Of a stretch of DNA of 33,269 bases, positions 7,083 through 14,845 are shown piece after piece. Below the pieces are notes generated by a model, which worked only from the letters and a program-made list of their open reading frames with translations, searched no databases and was not told where the DNA came from. The stretch's first letter is position 1. Each line of letters begins with the position of its first letter. The DNA lies in contig NZ_QGKS01000288.1 of NCBI RefSeq assembly GCF_003172935.1, positions 1-33,269 of the forward strand, given 5' to 3'. The stretch is from Micromonospora sicca (lineage in GTDB: Bacteria; Actinomycetota; Actinomycetes; Mycobacteriales; Micromonosporaceae). The position numbers and the translations under genes are program-made.

Positions 7083-9887
7083 TCAGTACGTCTGGCGTGG
7101 CGGTGTGGTCGGAAGGATGCCACCGCCGCCGCCGCCACGAGGGCGCGGGTCGAACGGGTTGGTCGGTCCGGCGTTCCCGCCGTTGTCGTTGCCGCCGCCG
7201 TTGACGGGCGGGCAGAACGGGTTCATCGGGTCCGGGCAGCCCGGCGGCACGGGCGGCGCCGTCGGCGGTGGTGCCTCGCCGTTGCCGGATTCCGGGTCGC
7301 CGACGTGCGCGGCCTCCGGGAAGTCCAGCTTGTCCTTGCTCTTGAGGGCGTCGTTCATGAACCGCTGGAAGATGGCGCCCGGCATGCCGGCACCGCTGAT
7401 CTTGGCGCCGCCCTTCGTCTTGATCGGCAGACGGTTCTTGACGTTGCCGACCCAGACCGCGGTCGCGAGCTGCGGCGTGTAGCCGATCATCCAGGCGTCA
7501 CCGTTCTCGGTGGTGCCCGGCTTCTGCTCCCAGGTACCGGTCTTCTCGGCGGCCTTGCGGCCGTCGGCGAGCCGGCGGTTCACGGCGGCCGGGTACTTCT
7601 CCAGCACCGAGGTCACGTCGCGAACAATGTCCTCGTCGATCCGCTGCACGGGCTTGACCTGCTCACCGCCCAGCTTCCGCCACCTACCGGTCTGCTGTTC
7701 CTGCTTCTCCACCAGCTTCACGAAGTGCGCCTTGATGTACTTCCCTCCGTTGGCGAAGGTGGCGACGCCGTTGGCGTGGTCCAGCACCGTGATCGGGTAC
7801 TGGCCGTAGCCGACCACGTGGAAGAAGGGCGAGGGGGCCAGGTCCTTCGGGTCTTCCTTGGTGAGGTCGTGCGGCTTCGCCGGGTCGGTGTCCGTCTGCC
7901 ACATCATCGTGACGCCGGCGTTCCTGGCCATCTCGACGACCTTGTCCGGGCCGATCTCCTGGGTGACGTAGTAGAACGGCACGTTCAGCGACTTCAGCGT
8001 TGACACCTCGAGGGTGCAGGAGTTGTGGCAGGACGGGTCGTCGAAGCCGGCGTTGCTGACCTTGAACTTGGTTCCCTCGGGGGTGAACGCCTTGCCCTTC
8101 CACCTGGACTCGAGGGACTTGCCGGCCTTTAGCGCCGCGGCCAGCGTGTAGATCTTGAAGCTCGATCCGGGCGAGTGGCCACCGCTGACGATGCCGTTGT
8201 CGTAGTTCTTGCCGGCGTAGTCGGTGCCGGTGCCGTTGTCACCGCCGTAGTAGGCACGCACCCCGCCGGTCTTGGGGTCAATCGACACCACGGCCGCCAT
8301 CAGGTTCTTCGGCTGGCCGTCGAGCTCGGAGCCCTTGGTGGCGCGCTGGGCCGCCTCGAGCGCCGCCCTCTGCACCTTGGTGTCGATGGTGGTGGTGATC
8401 CGGTATCCGCCCTTGCTGAGCGCCTGCGAGCAGAGCGGCTTGTCGTCGGTGACCTCGGCGTCGTTGTCGGTGCAGAGGTTCTTCTCCCGCATCTCCTGCG
8501 CGACATAGTTGATCACGTTGCCGTACGGCGTGTTGACGCCGAAGTCGACCCCGACGCCCTTCGCGCTCGGCTTCTTGAGCGTCTTGGTCGGGTACTCGGT
8601 CGGGTGGGCCGGCTTGCCCGGCGCGTCCAGCCAGCCCTCGGTGATCATGCCGCCGATCACATAGTTCCAGCGGTCCAGCGCGGCCGCCTGGTTGATCGCC
8701 GGGTCATAGCCCTTGTGCGTGGCGCTCGGCTCCGGCTGCTTGATCAGCGCCGCGAGCACCGCGGCCTCGGCCACCGTCAGGTTCTTCGTCGGCTTACCGA
8801 AGTACGTCTGGGCCGCCGCCTCGATGCCGTACGCGCCCCGCCCGAAGTAGATGACGTTCAGGTAGTGCTGCATGATCGTCGGCTTGTCGTACTTGTCGTT
8901 CAGCTTGGAGGCGAGGATCGCCTCCTTCACCTTCCGCGCGTACGTGTCCTGCTTGAGGTTGTCGTAGGCGTTGCGGGCGTACTGCTGGGTGATCGTCGAG
9001 GCACCCTGCTTGTCGCCGCCGGTGAGGTTGTTCCAGGCGGCCCGGCCGATGCCCTTGTAGTCCACACCGGAGTGCCGGTAGAAGTTCCGGTCCTCCGCGG
9101 CAGCGACCGCGTCCTGCACCCACTGCGGGATGTCCTTGATGGCGACGAAGGTGCGGTTCTCCGCGCCGACCTTGGCGATGATCTGCTTGCCGTCACCGGC
9201 GTAGATGGTGCTGGCCAGCGGCGGGGTGGTGTCCTCGGGGAGGATGACGTTGGTGGAGTAGTAGGTGAAGCCCACCACGCCGATGCCGGCGAGCATGATG
9301 AAGACGGCGAAGCCGGCGATCAGGATGTTGATCCGGCGACGCTTCTTCGCCCGGGCCGCCGCGGCCGGATCCTTGCCGCGGCCACCGCGACCGGGGCCGT
9401 TGGGCCCACCCGGACCGCCCGGACCACCGCCCGCCATGCCCGGCACACCGGCTCGCGCCACCGCGGCCCGACCACCCACCGCGGCCGAGCCGACGCCCGC
9501 CCGGCCGGCCGAGCCCACCGCCGCCGACCCGACCGAGGCGCGACCCGCCGGAGCGCCCGGGGCCGGGGAGACCGGCACCGAGGCGCGGCCGGCACCGGCC
9601 CGACCCGAGGCGCCACCGGGCGCCGGGGAGACCGGCACGGAGGCCCGTCCCGCGCCGGCCCGGCCCACCGAGGCCGAGCCCGCCGCACCGCTACGCGAAA
9701 CCGGAGCGGCGCCGCCGGCCGAGGCCCGTCCATCGGAGGCGGACCCCCGGGGCGGCACGGAGGCGCGGGCCGAGGCCCCGCCCTCCGGCGCGGATGACCA
9801 GCCGTTCCCGTGCGGGCTCCCGGGGTCGCCGTTGGGGCCCGGGCTCTGCGCCCGCCCACGCGAAGAACTGGGATCGCCGTAGTTCAT
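7083..9887 (-). CDS. ponA: Class A bifunctional penicillin-binding protein (transglycosylase/transpeptidase)
   Basis: This 934-residue protein polymerises lipid II glycan chains and cross-links their peptides outside the membrane. Order: a Gly/Ala/Pro/Ser-rich cytoplasmic N-terminus (1-180); a membrane anchor after KKRRR (about 185-208); a GT51 domain (about 235-415) with the catalytic Glu in AAEDRNFY (E265) and GASTITQQYARN; then a transpeptidase domain with SSFK (S575), SLN (633-635) and KTGT (782-785). The C-terminal tail is Pro/Gly/Asn-rich. By position and content it matches PonA1 of mycobacteria. The first in-frame ATG has GAGGA immediately before it, which is too close for a standard SD, and a TGA lies two codons upstream. 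A leaderless or later start is possible. Confidence 0.95.
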   Translation of the reverse strand: MNYGDPSSSRGRAQSPGPNGDPGSPHGNGWSSAPEGGASARASVPPRGSASDGRASAGGAAPVSRSGAAGSASVGRAGAGRASVPVSPAPGGASGRAGAGRASVPVSPAPGAPAGRASVGSAAVGSAGRAGVGSAAVGGRAAVARAGVPGMAGGGPGGPGGPNGPGRGGRGKDPAAAARAKKRRRINILIAGFAVFIMLAGIGVVGFTYYSTNVILPEDTTPPLASTIYAGDGKQIIAKVGAENRTFVAIKDIPQWVQDAVAAAEDRNFYRHSGVDYKGIGRAAWNNLTGGDKQGASTITQQYARNAYDNLKQDTYARKVKEAILASKLNDKYDKPTIMQHYLNVIYFGRGAYGIEAAAQTYFGKPTKNLTVAEAAVLAALIKQPEPSATHKGYDPAINQAAALDRWNYVIGGMITEGWLDAPGKPAHPTEYPTKTLKKPSAKGVGVDFGVNTPYGNVINYVAQEMREKNLCTDNDAEVTDDKPLCSQALSKGGYRITTTIDTKVQRAALEAAQRATKGSELDGQPKNLMAAVVSIDPKTGGVRAYYGGDNGTGTDYAGKNYDNGIVSGGHSPGSSFKIYTLAAALKAGKSLESRWKGKAFTPEGTKFKVSNAGFDDPSCHNSCTLEVSTLKSLNVPFYYVTQEIGPDKVVEMARNAGVTMMWQTDTDPAKPHDLTKEDPKDLAPSPFFHVVGYGQYPITVLDHANGVATFANGGKYIKAHFVKLVEKQEQQTGRWRKLGGEQVKPVQRIDEDIVRDVTSVLEKYPAAVNRRLADGRKAAEKTGTWEQKPGTTENGDAWMIGYTPQLATAVWVGNVKNRLPIKTKGGAKISGAGMPGAIFQRFMNDALKSKDKLDFPEAAHVGDPESGNGEAPPPTAPPVPPGCPDPMNPFCPPVNGGGNDNGGNAGPTNPFDPRPRGGGGGGILPTTPPRQTY
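9552..9662 (-). repeat. Duplicated low-complexity block in the ponA N-terminus
   Basis: Residues 76-91 and 96-111 both read GRAGAGRASVPVSPAPG or nearly so, and the DNA is almost identical in the two copies. It is a recent tandem duplication within the disordered cytoplasmic tail, and copy number may vary between strains. Confidence 0.7.
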
Positions 9888-10084
9888 TCCTCACACCCTG
9901 CCGGTCGCGGTGGGGCGCACATGCGCCACCACCGGGTTGCCGTGAGCTGGACCACGAGACGCTACACCGCGGGCGCGCCGGGGCGCAGGCGTCAAATCCG
10001 AAATAATCCGACTAATCAGACGTAGAAGCTGTCGGTCCGCCCAGCCGTCGTCAATCGGGCCGGGGTCGGCCGGTGCAGCTTGAT

Positions 10085-10549
10085 TCACCGTTGCGCCTCT
10101 CGCCTTCGACGAGGGGTGGAACCGTTCGGGGCGGACGAGCCGCTCACCACGCCCTGCTCCGACCCGTCCTCGGCGCCGCCGGCCAGCCCGTCCCGGCCGA
10201 GCAGGAACTGCTCGACGAGATGGTTCCAGTCACAGCCGAGGCACACCTCCACCACGAAGACCTGGAACTCACGCAACGTCATCGCCAGGACGGGCAACTC
10301 GGCCCGGGTACGCGCCTGGCCGGCGGACTGCTTGAGTTCGTCCCCGAAAATGTAGTGGACGTGGATGAGGTTCTCGCTGCGGCAGATCGGGCACCGCTCG
10401 TCGGTGGGTTCACCGTGGAACCGGGCGGCGTTCTTCAGGTACGGCGAGGCGTCGCAGACGTCGTACGTGCCGACCCGGCCGGCCAGGAGCTCACGCAGCA
10501 CCGCTCGCTTCTGGAGCGAGTAGTCGACGACCTGGCGAGACGTGCGCAT
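10085..10549 (-). CDS. DUF5318 family zinc-ribbon-like protein
   Basis: The 154-residue protein begins MRTSRQVVDYSLQKRAVLREL. It has two CxxC pairs, CPIC (near residue 54) and CLGC (near residue 103), which probably bind one zinc ion. The family is conserved upstream of ponA in actinobacteria (Rv0049 in M. tuberculosis); its function is unknown. The C-terminal 30 residues are polar and variable. The ATG at 10547-10549 is supported by a leaderless -10 just upstream; the ORF continues upstream of it but without family similarity. ponA follows after 197 nt on the same strand, and padR is divergent. Confidence 0.85.
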   Translation of the reverse strand: MRTSRQVVDYSLQKRAVLRELLAGRVGTYDVCDASPYLKNAARFHGEPTDERCPICRSENLIHVHYIFGDELKQSAGQARTRAELPVLAMTLREFQVFVVEVCLGCDWNHLVEQFLLGRDGLAGGAEDGSEQGVVSGSSAPNGSTPRRRREAQR

Positions 10550-10556
10550 GCGGCAA

Positions 10557-10562
10557 AGGGTA
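10557..10562 (-). promoter_or_regulatory. -10 element TACCCT for the leaderless DUF5318 gene
   Basis: On the minus strand TACCCT is followed by exactly 7 nt and then ATG, with no SD. This predicts an mRNA beginning at the start codon. Confidence 0.6.
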
Positions 10563-10627
10563 CGCGGTCCGGCGGGACGAGGCGACCACCGTGACAATCC
10601 GTGACGGCAACACCTCGGAACGGGGGT

Positions 10628-10680
10628 TTGCCCTGATCATGGCTGTCCGCTAACGTGCGATGTATCGGTCCGATACATCG
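10628..10680 (+). promoter_or_regulatory. padR-ino1 promoter with PadR-type operator
   Basis: TTGCCC (10628-10633), a 17-bp spacer and TAACGT (10651-10656) form a good promoter. Two bases further on begins a perfect 11-1-11 inverted repeat, CGATGTATCGG-T-CCGATACATCG (10658-10680). It contains the ATGTAT/ATACAT half-sites known for PadR-family operators. It covers the expected transcription start, so bound PadR would block initiation. Autoregulation by the downstream PadR protein is inferred. Confidence 0.8.
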
Positions 10681-10723
10681 CGGCGGTTACCTGCTCCGCG
10701 CCGGGGGTAAGAAGGGGTGGCCC

Positions 10724-11362
10724 GTGCTCGAGCTCGCCATCCTCGGCCTCCTGCAGGAGGCTCCGATGCACGGCTACGAGCTGCGCAAGGAGTTGGCCGC
10801 CAAGCTCGGCGCGATCCGGGCGGCGATCAGCTACGGCTCGCTGTACCCGACCCTGCGCCGGTTGCAGGCGGCGGGATGGATCACCGAGGCCGCCGAGACA
10901 CCGGCGACCGCCGAGGAGGTTCCCGCGCTCACCAGCCGACGCGGTCGGGTGGTCTACACCATTACCGCCGAGGGCAAGGAACGCTTCGCCCAACTGATAG
11001 CGCAGGCTGGTCCCGAGACGTACGACGACACGGGCTTCGGCGTGCACTTCGCGTTCTTCGCCCGGACCGACCAGGCCACCCGGCTCCGGATCCTGGAAGG
11101 TCGCCGTCGGAAGATCGAGGAGCGTCGCGAAGGCCTTCGCGACGTGCTCGGCCGGGCAGCCGAGCGCCTCGACGCGTACACCCTGGAACTGCAGCGCCAC
11201 GGCCTCGACGCCTGTGAGCGTGAGGTCCGCTGGCTGGAGGAGCTCATCGCCAATGAGCGCTCCGGCCGTGCCCCGACCGTCCCGCAACCCGGGACAGCCG
11301 GCGGCCGACGAGAAGACAACAGCCCGCCTCCGCCTGGAGAGTCCAGGAAAGAGCGGCCGTGA
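10724..11362 (+). CDS. PadR family transcriptional regulator
   Basis: The 212-residue protein begins with the PadR signature [19 protein letters not shown]. The winged helix-turn-helix (about 1-85) includes [19 protein letters not shown]-terminal helical domain (about 110-195) mediates dimerisation. The GTG start at 10724 was chosen because [10 protein letters not shown] is the standard family N-terminus and AAGGGG precedes it. The longer GTG at 10655 lies inside the operator. PadR proteins are usually ligand-released repressors. The gene stops 23 nt before ino1, so both are likely one transcript, matching Rv0047c-Rv0046c. Ligand unknown. Confidence 0.9.
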   Translation: MLELAILGLLQEAPMHGYELRKELAAKLGAIRAAISYGSLYPTLRRLQAAGWITEAAETPATAEEVPALTSRRGRVVYTITAEGKERFAQLIAQAGPETYDDTGFGVHFAFFARTDQATRLRILEGRRRKIEERREGLRDVLGRAAERLDAYTLELQRHGLDACEREVRWLEELIANERSGRAPTVPQPGTAGGRREDNSPPPPGESRKERP

Positions 11363-11385
11363 TGAAGAAGAAGGAGGCAGACGCT

Positions 11386-12465
11386 ATGGGCTCCGTCCGC
11401 GTCGCCATCGTCGGTGTGGGTAACTGCGCCTCGTCCCTCGTACAGGGCGTGGAGTACTACCGGAACGCCGACCCGAACGACCGCGTCCCGGGTCTCATGC
11501 ACGTCACCTTCGGCGACTACCACGTCTCGGACGTGGAGTTTGTCGCGGCGTTCGACGTGGACGCCAAGAAGGTGGGCATGGACCTCGCCGAGGCGATCGT
11601 GGCCAGCGAGAACAACACCATCAAGCTCTGCGACGTGCCGCCGACCGGCGTCACCGTGCAGCGCGGCCCGACCTTCGACGGTCTGGGCCAGTACTACCGC
11701 GAAATCATCGAGGAGTCGGACACCGAGCCGGTCGACGTGGCCAAGGCGCTGCGCGACGCGCAGGTCGACGTCGTCGTCTCCTACCTGCCGGTCGGCTCCG
11801 AGCAGGCCGACAAGTTCTACGCCCAGGCCGCGATCGACGCCGGCTGCGCGTTCGTGAACGCCCTGCCGGTCTTCATCGCCTCCGACCCCGAGTGGGCGAA
11901 GAAGTTCGAGGACGCGGGTCTGCCGATCGTCGGCGACGACATCAAGAGCCAGGTCGGCGCCACCATCGTGCACCGCGCCCTGGCGAAGCTCTTCGAGGAC
12001 CGCGGTGTCGAGCTGCTGCGCACGTACCAGCTCAACTTCGGCGGCAACATGGACTTCATGAACATGCTGGAGCGCACCCGCCTGGTCTCGAAGAAGATCT
12101 CGAAGACCCAGTCGGTCACCTCCCAGATCCCGCACGAGATGACCAAGAGCGACGTGCACATCGGCCCGTCGGACCACGTGCCGTGGCTCGACGACCGCAA
12201 GTGGGCGTACATCCGCCTGGAGGGCCGCTCCTTCGGCGACACCCCGCTCAACGCCGAGCTCAAGCTCGAGGTGTGGGACTCGCCGAACTCGGCCGGCGTC
12301 ATCATCGACGCCGTCCGGGCCGCGAAGATCGCGCTGGACCGGAAGATCGGTGGCCCGATCCTGTCGGCCTCGTCGTACTTCATGAAGTCCCCGCCCAAGC
12401 AGTACGCCGACCACGACGCGCACGCCGCCGTCGAGGCGTTCATCAAGGGCGAGGTCGAGCGCTGA
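11386..12465 (+). CDS. ino1: Inositol-3-phosphate synthase
   Basis: This 359-residue protein converts glucose 6-phosphate to 1L-myo-inositol 1-phosphate using NAD+, the first step to phosphatidylinositol and mycothiol. It carries the Rossmann motif [18 protein letters not shown] (4-21), [17 protein letters not shown], and the catalytic-core segments [11 protein letters not shown] and [11 protein letters not shown]. It is very close to the actinobacterial Ino1 type (Rv0046c). The ATG at 11386 has AAGGAGG 8 nt upstream. An earlier GTG/ATG at 11359-11362 would add 9 Lys/Glu-rich residues that are really the SD region. A terminator follows at 12486. Confidence 0.97.
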   Translation: MGSVRVAIVGVGNCASSLVQGVEYYRNADPNDRVPGLMHVTFGDYHVSDVEFVAAFDVDAKKVGMDLAEAIVASENNTIKLCDVPPTGVTVQRGPTFDGLGQYYREIIEESDTEPVDVAKALRDAQVDVVVSYLPVGSEQADKFYAQAAIDAGCAFVNALPVFIASDPEWAKKFEDAGLPIVGDDIKSQVGATIVHRALAKLFEDRGVELLRTYQLNFGGNMDFMNMLERTRLVSKKISKTQSVTSQIPHEMTKSDVHIGPSDHVPWLDDRKWAYIRLEGRSFGDTPLNAELKLEVWDSPNSAGVIIDAVRAAKIALDRKIGGPILSASSYFMKSPPKQYADHDAHAAVEAFIKGEVER

Positions 12466-12485
12466 CACGCTGACCACAGCAGCAT

Positions 12486-12517
12486 CGAGGGCCGGGTCCG
12501 CACGGACCCGGCCCTCG
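12486..12517 (+). terminator. Terminator hairpin after ino1
   Basis: A perfect 15-bp stem (12486-12500 with 12503-12517) and 2-nt loop, 21 nt past the ino1 stop. It lies between the convergent ino1 and ogt genes and may serve both. Confidence 0.85.
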
Positions 12518-12541
12518 GGCGTTCAGTCGACCCGGAGTACC

Positions 12542-13021
12542 TCAGGACCAGGCGCGTTGCAGGGCGACCCGGGCCTCCAGTTCCAGCAGCGTCACCTTGC
12601 GCGGCAGGCCGCCGCCGAAGCCCACCAGCTTGCCGCCCGCCCCGACGATCCGATGGCACGGCACGATCACCGGGACCGGGTTCCGGTTGCAGGCGACCCC
12701 GACCGCCCGGGCCGCGCCCGGCTCGCCGACCGCCTTCGCCACCTCGCCGTAGGTGAGCGTCTCGCCGTACGGGATGCGGGTCATCTCCCGCCAGACCGCC
12801 CGCTCGAACTCGGATCCCCGACGTGCCGTCACCGGGACGGTGAAGTCGGTCAGCTCACCGGCGAAGTACGCCCGCAGCTCGGCCACCGCCCGGCCGGCCA
12901 GCCCGTCGACCGGCTCGTCGGTGGCCGACGCCACCCGCCCGAAGTGCGCCCCGCAGACCGCCTCGTCGTCGGTGGCCACGGAGAACTCCCCGATCGGCGA
13001 GTCGAGCACGGTCCAGCGCAT
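12542..13021 (-). CDS. ogt: Methylated-DNA--protein-cysteine methyltransferase
   Basis: The 159-residue protein moves the methyl group from O6-methylguanine to its own cysteine in a suicide repair reaction. It has FERAVWREMTRIPYGETLTYGEVA (DNA-binding helix-turn-helix), ARAVGVACNRNP, and the active-site motif VPCHRIV with C122. The start at 13021 (MRWTVLDSPIGEF) fits the family. CAGAAT lies 7 nt before it and no SD is seen, so leaderless expression is likely. An ATG at 13028-13030 adds only three residues. Confidence 0.93.
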   Translation of the reverse strand: MRWTVLDSPIGEFSVATDDEAVCGAHFGRVASATDEPVDGLAGRAVAELRAYFAGELTDFTVPVTARRGSEFERAVWREMTRIPYGETLTYGEVAKAVGEPGAARAVGVACNRNPVPVIVPCHRIVGAGGKLVGFGGGLPRKVTLLELEARVALQRAWS

Positions 13022-13122
13022 GCCGCCCATTCTGCCGGTCGCCCCCGACACCGGAGCAAACCCGTGGCGGCGGCGAGGCAAGTTTTCCCCGACGCCGTGC
13101 GTCTGTAGTACGGAGGTGGACG

Positions 13123-13644
13123 GTGGCAGAGGTCATCGACGGGGAGTTCACCGCGTTCGTCAACGAGCGGGGTGACGCGCTGCTGCGCGTCGCGTACGCG
13201 CTCGCCGGCAACCAGCACGCCGCGGAGGACCTGCTCCAGAACGCGCTGGCCAAGGCGTACGCCCGGTGGCCGAGGATCCGGGGCGACGCGGAGCCGTACG
13301 TGAAACGGATCCTCTACCACGACCAGGTCTCCGGCTGGCGGCGTCGGGCGCGGCGCGCCGAGGTGCCGGTCGCGGAACTGCCGGAGCGGCCGGCGGCGGG
13401 CGACGGCGGTCACGACGCCGACCTGCGGCTCCTGCTGCGGGACGCGCTGCGGGCGCTGCCGCCCCGGCAGCGGGCCGTGCTGACCCTGCGCTACCTGGAG
13501 GACCTGAGCGTCGAGCGGACCGCGGCGATCCTCGGCTGCCGGGCCGGCACCGTGGCCAGCCAGGCGTCCCGGGCGCTGGCGAAGCTCCGGGAGCTGGTGC
13601 CCGCTCTCGACGAGCTGACCACGCGTTCGGAGGTGAAGTCATGA
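13123..13644 (+). CDS. SigE-family (SACCADC-type) RNA polymerase sigma-70 factor
   Basis: The 173-residue protein begins with FTAFVNERGDALLRVAYALAGNQHAAEDLLQNALAKAY, the region 2 typical of the large actinobacterial SigE-like ECF group. Region 4 (about 105-160) is ALPPRQRAVLTLRYLEDLSVERTAAILGCRAGTVASQASRALAKLRE. Region 3 is absent, as expected for ECF factors. GTG at 13123 is preceded by a strong GGAGGTGG. TTTTCC-N17-TAGTAC (13083-13111) is a possible promoter. The stop overlaps the next ATG (ATGA). The target regulon is unknown. Confidence 0.92.
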   Translation: MAEVIDGEFTAFVNERGDALLRVAYALAGNQHAAEDLLQNALAKAYARWPRIRGDAEPYVKRILYHDQVSGWRRRARRAEVPVAELPERPAAGDGGHDADLRLLLRDALRALPPRQRAVLTLRYLEDLSVERTAAILGCRAGTVASQASRALAKLRELVPALDELTTRSEVKS

Positions 13645-14741
13645 CCAGGCCGGTGGAGGACGTACTGCGGGCAGCCGTACACGATCTCGCGGACGGGGTC
13701 CGGCCGGCGCCCGACCTGGCCGTCCGCGCGCTCGGCCGGGGCCGCCGGCTGCGGCGGCGCCGCCGGGCTACGGCGGGGGTCGCCGCCCTGGTGGCGGTGG
13801 TCGCGGTCGCCCTGCCGTTCGTGCTGCTCCGCCCGCAGCTGGCGGCGCACCCCGCCACCCCGGACCCCACGGCGACGGCCACCCCGGCACCGCCGGTCCG
13901 CCCCATGCCCGGCCCGGACTGGACGGCGAAGCCGCTGGCCCTGCCCGGTGACTGGGTGGTGGTCGCGGGCACCTTCACCGCCGCACCGGGCAGGGGCTTC
14001 GTGCTGGACCGGGCCCGGGGCCGCTACCTCACCGCCGAGGGGTACGACGGAGTCTTCCCGGCGCCCGTCGGCTCGCTGAGCGCGGTGACCGACGAGGACC
14101 GGCCCCGTGAGGTCGGCCTGGTCGACCTGGCCGACGGGACGACCCGCTGGTACGAGGTCGGTCGGGCGCTCTCGCCCCCGGAATGGTCGCCGGACGGCCG
14201 GCGGCTGCTCTTCACCACCCACCGGCTCGACCACTTCGGCTTCATCGTGCTGGAGACCGACGGCACGAAACGCGCGTTCCGGGTGGACGAAAAGCGGTAC
14301 TTCTGCACCGACTACTGCGACTTCACCTGGAGCCGGGACGGCACGGAGGCGGTGCTCCCGCAGACCGGCCGGTCCAGCCACGACGAGTCGCTGCGGGACC
14401 TCCGGGCGGGCGTGCGGCTCTTCTCCGCCGACGACGGGCGGCCGACCCGGTTCGTGCCGGTGCCCGGCGACCCGGCCGGACCGTGGGCCTGGTCGCCGGA
14501 CGGGAAGCTGGTGGTGGTCCAGGGGCAGCACGATCCGCTGCTGGTCGAGACGGGCACCGGCCGGGTGGTCCGCACCCTGCCCACCGCCGAGGTGGTCTGG
14601 ATCTCCGACGACCGGCTGCTCTACCGCCGGCCGAACGGCGCCGGGGACGTCGTGCTCGCCGACCTGACCGGTCGGGAGCTGGTCCGCCAGCCGCTGCCGA
14701 AGGACCTGGTCGACCGGGAGATCACGGTGGCGCCCCGCTGA
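13641..14741 (+). CDS. Membrane-anchored beta-propeller-like protein, sigma-factor partner
   Basis: This 366-residue protein has about 40 cytoplasmic, arginine-rich residues and one membrane helix (about 44-63). A Pro/Thr linker and an extracellular domain with TolB/WD40-like blade motifs follow: PPEWSPDGRRLLF, DFTWSRDGTEAVL and PWAWSPDGKLVVV. A Cys pair CTDYC may form a disulfide. No canonical anti-sigma domain is visible, but cotranslation with the sigma gene (ATGA overlap, SD GGAGGTGA) suggests a sensor or anti-sigma role. Genes encoding SigE-like sigma factors often have such partners. The ligand is unknown. Confidence 0.8.
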   Translation: MTRPVEDVLRAAVHDLADGVRPAPDLAVRALGRGRRLRRRRRATAGVAALVAVVAVALPFVLLRPQLAAHPATPDPTATATPAPPVRPMPGPDWTAKPLALPGDWVVVAGTFTAAPGRGFVLDRARGRYLTAEGYDGVFPAPVGSLSAVTDEDRPREVGLVDLADGTTRWYEVGRALSPPEWSPDGRRLLFTTHRLDHFGFIVLETDGTKRAFRVDEKRYFCTDYCDFTWSRDGTEAVLPQTGRSSHDESLRDLRAGVRLFSADDGRPTRFVPVPGDPAGPWAWSPDGKLVVVQGQHDPLLVETGTGRVVRTLPTAEVVWISDDRLLYRRPNGAGDVVLADLTGRELVRQPLPKDLVDREITVAPR

Positions 14742-14786
14742 GACGGCGACGCCCGCCGGGCGATCGTCCCCCGTGTGGTGGAAAGC

Positions 14787-14832
14787 GACGAGCCCGCCCG
14801 GACGGCCCGAGGGCCGCCTGGACGGGCTCGTC
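14787..14832. terminator. Bidirectional terminator between convergent genes
   Basis: An imperfect stem of about 22 bp (14787-14808 with 14811-14832) with a 2-nt loop lies 45 nt after the propeller gene stop and 13 nt before the protease stop on the other strand. It probably ends both transcripts. Confidence 0.8.
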
Positions 14833-14845
14833 TGTGCTCTGCCGG

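Noticed and set aside
3938..7204. 1088-residue plus-strand frame
   Set aside because: It covers parts of the membrane protein and the GT87 gene out of frame. Its Arg/Pro/Gly/Ala composition shows it is a high-GC shadow.
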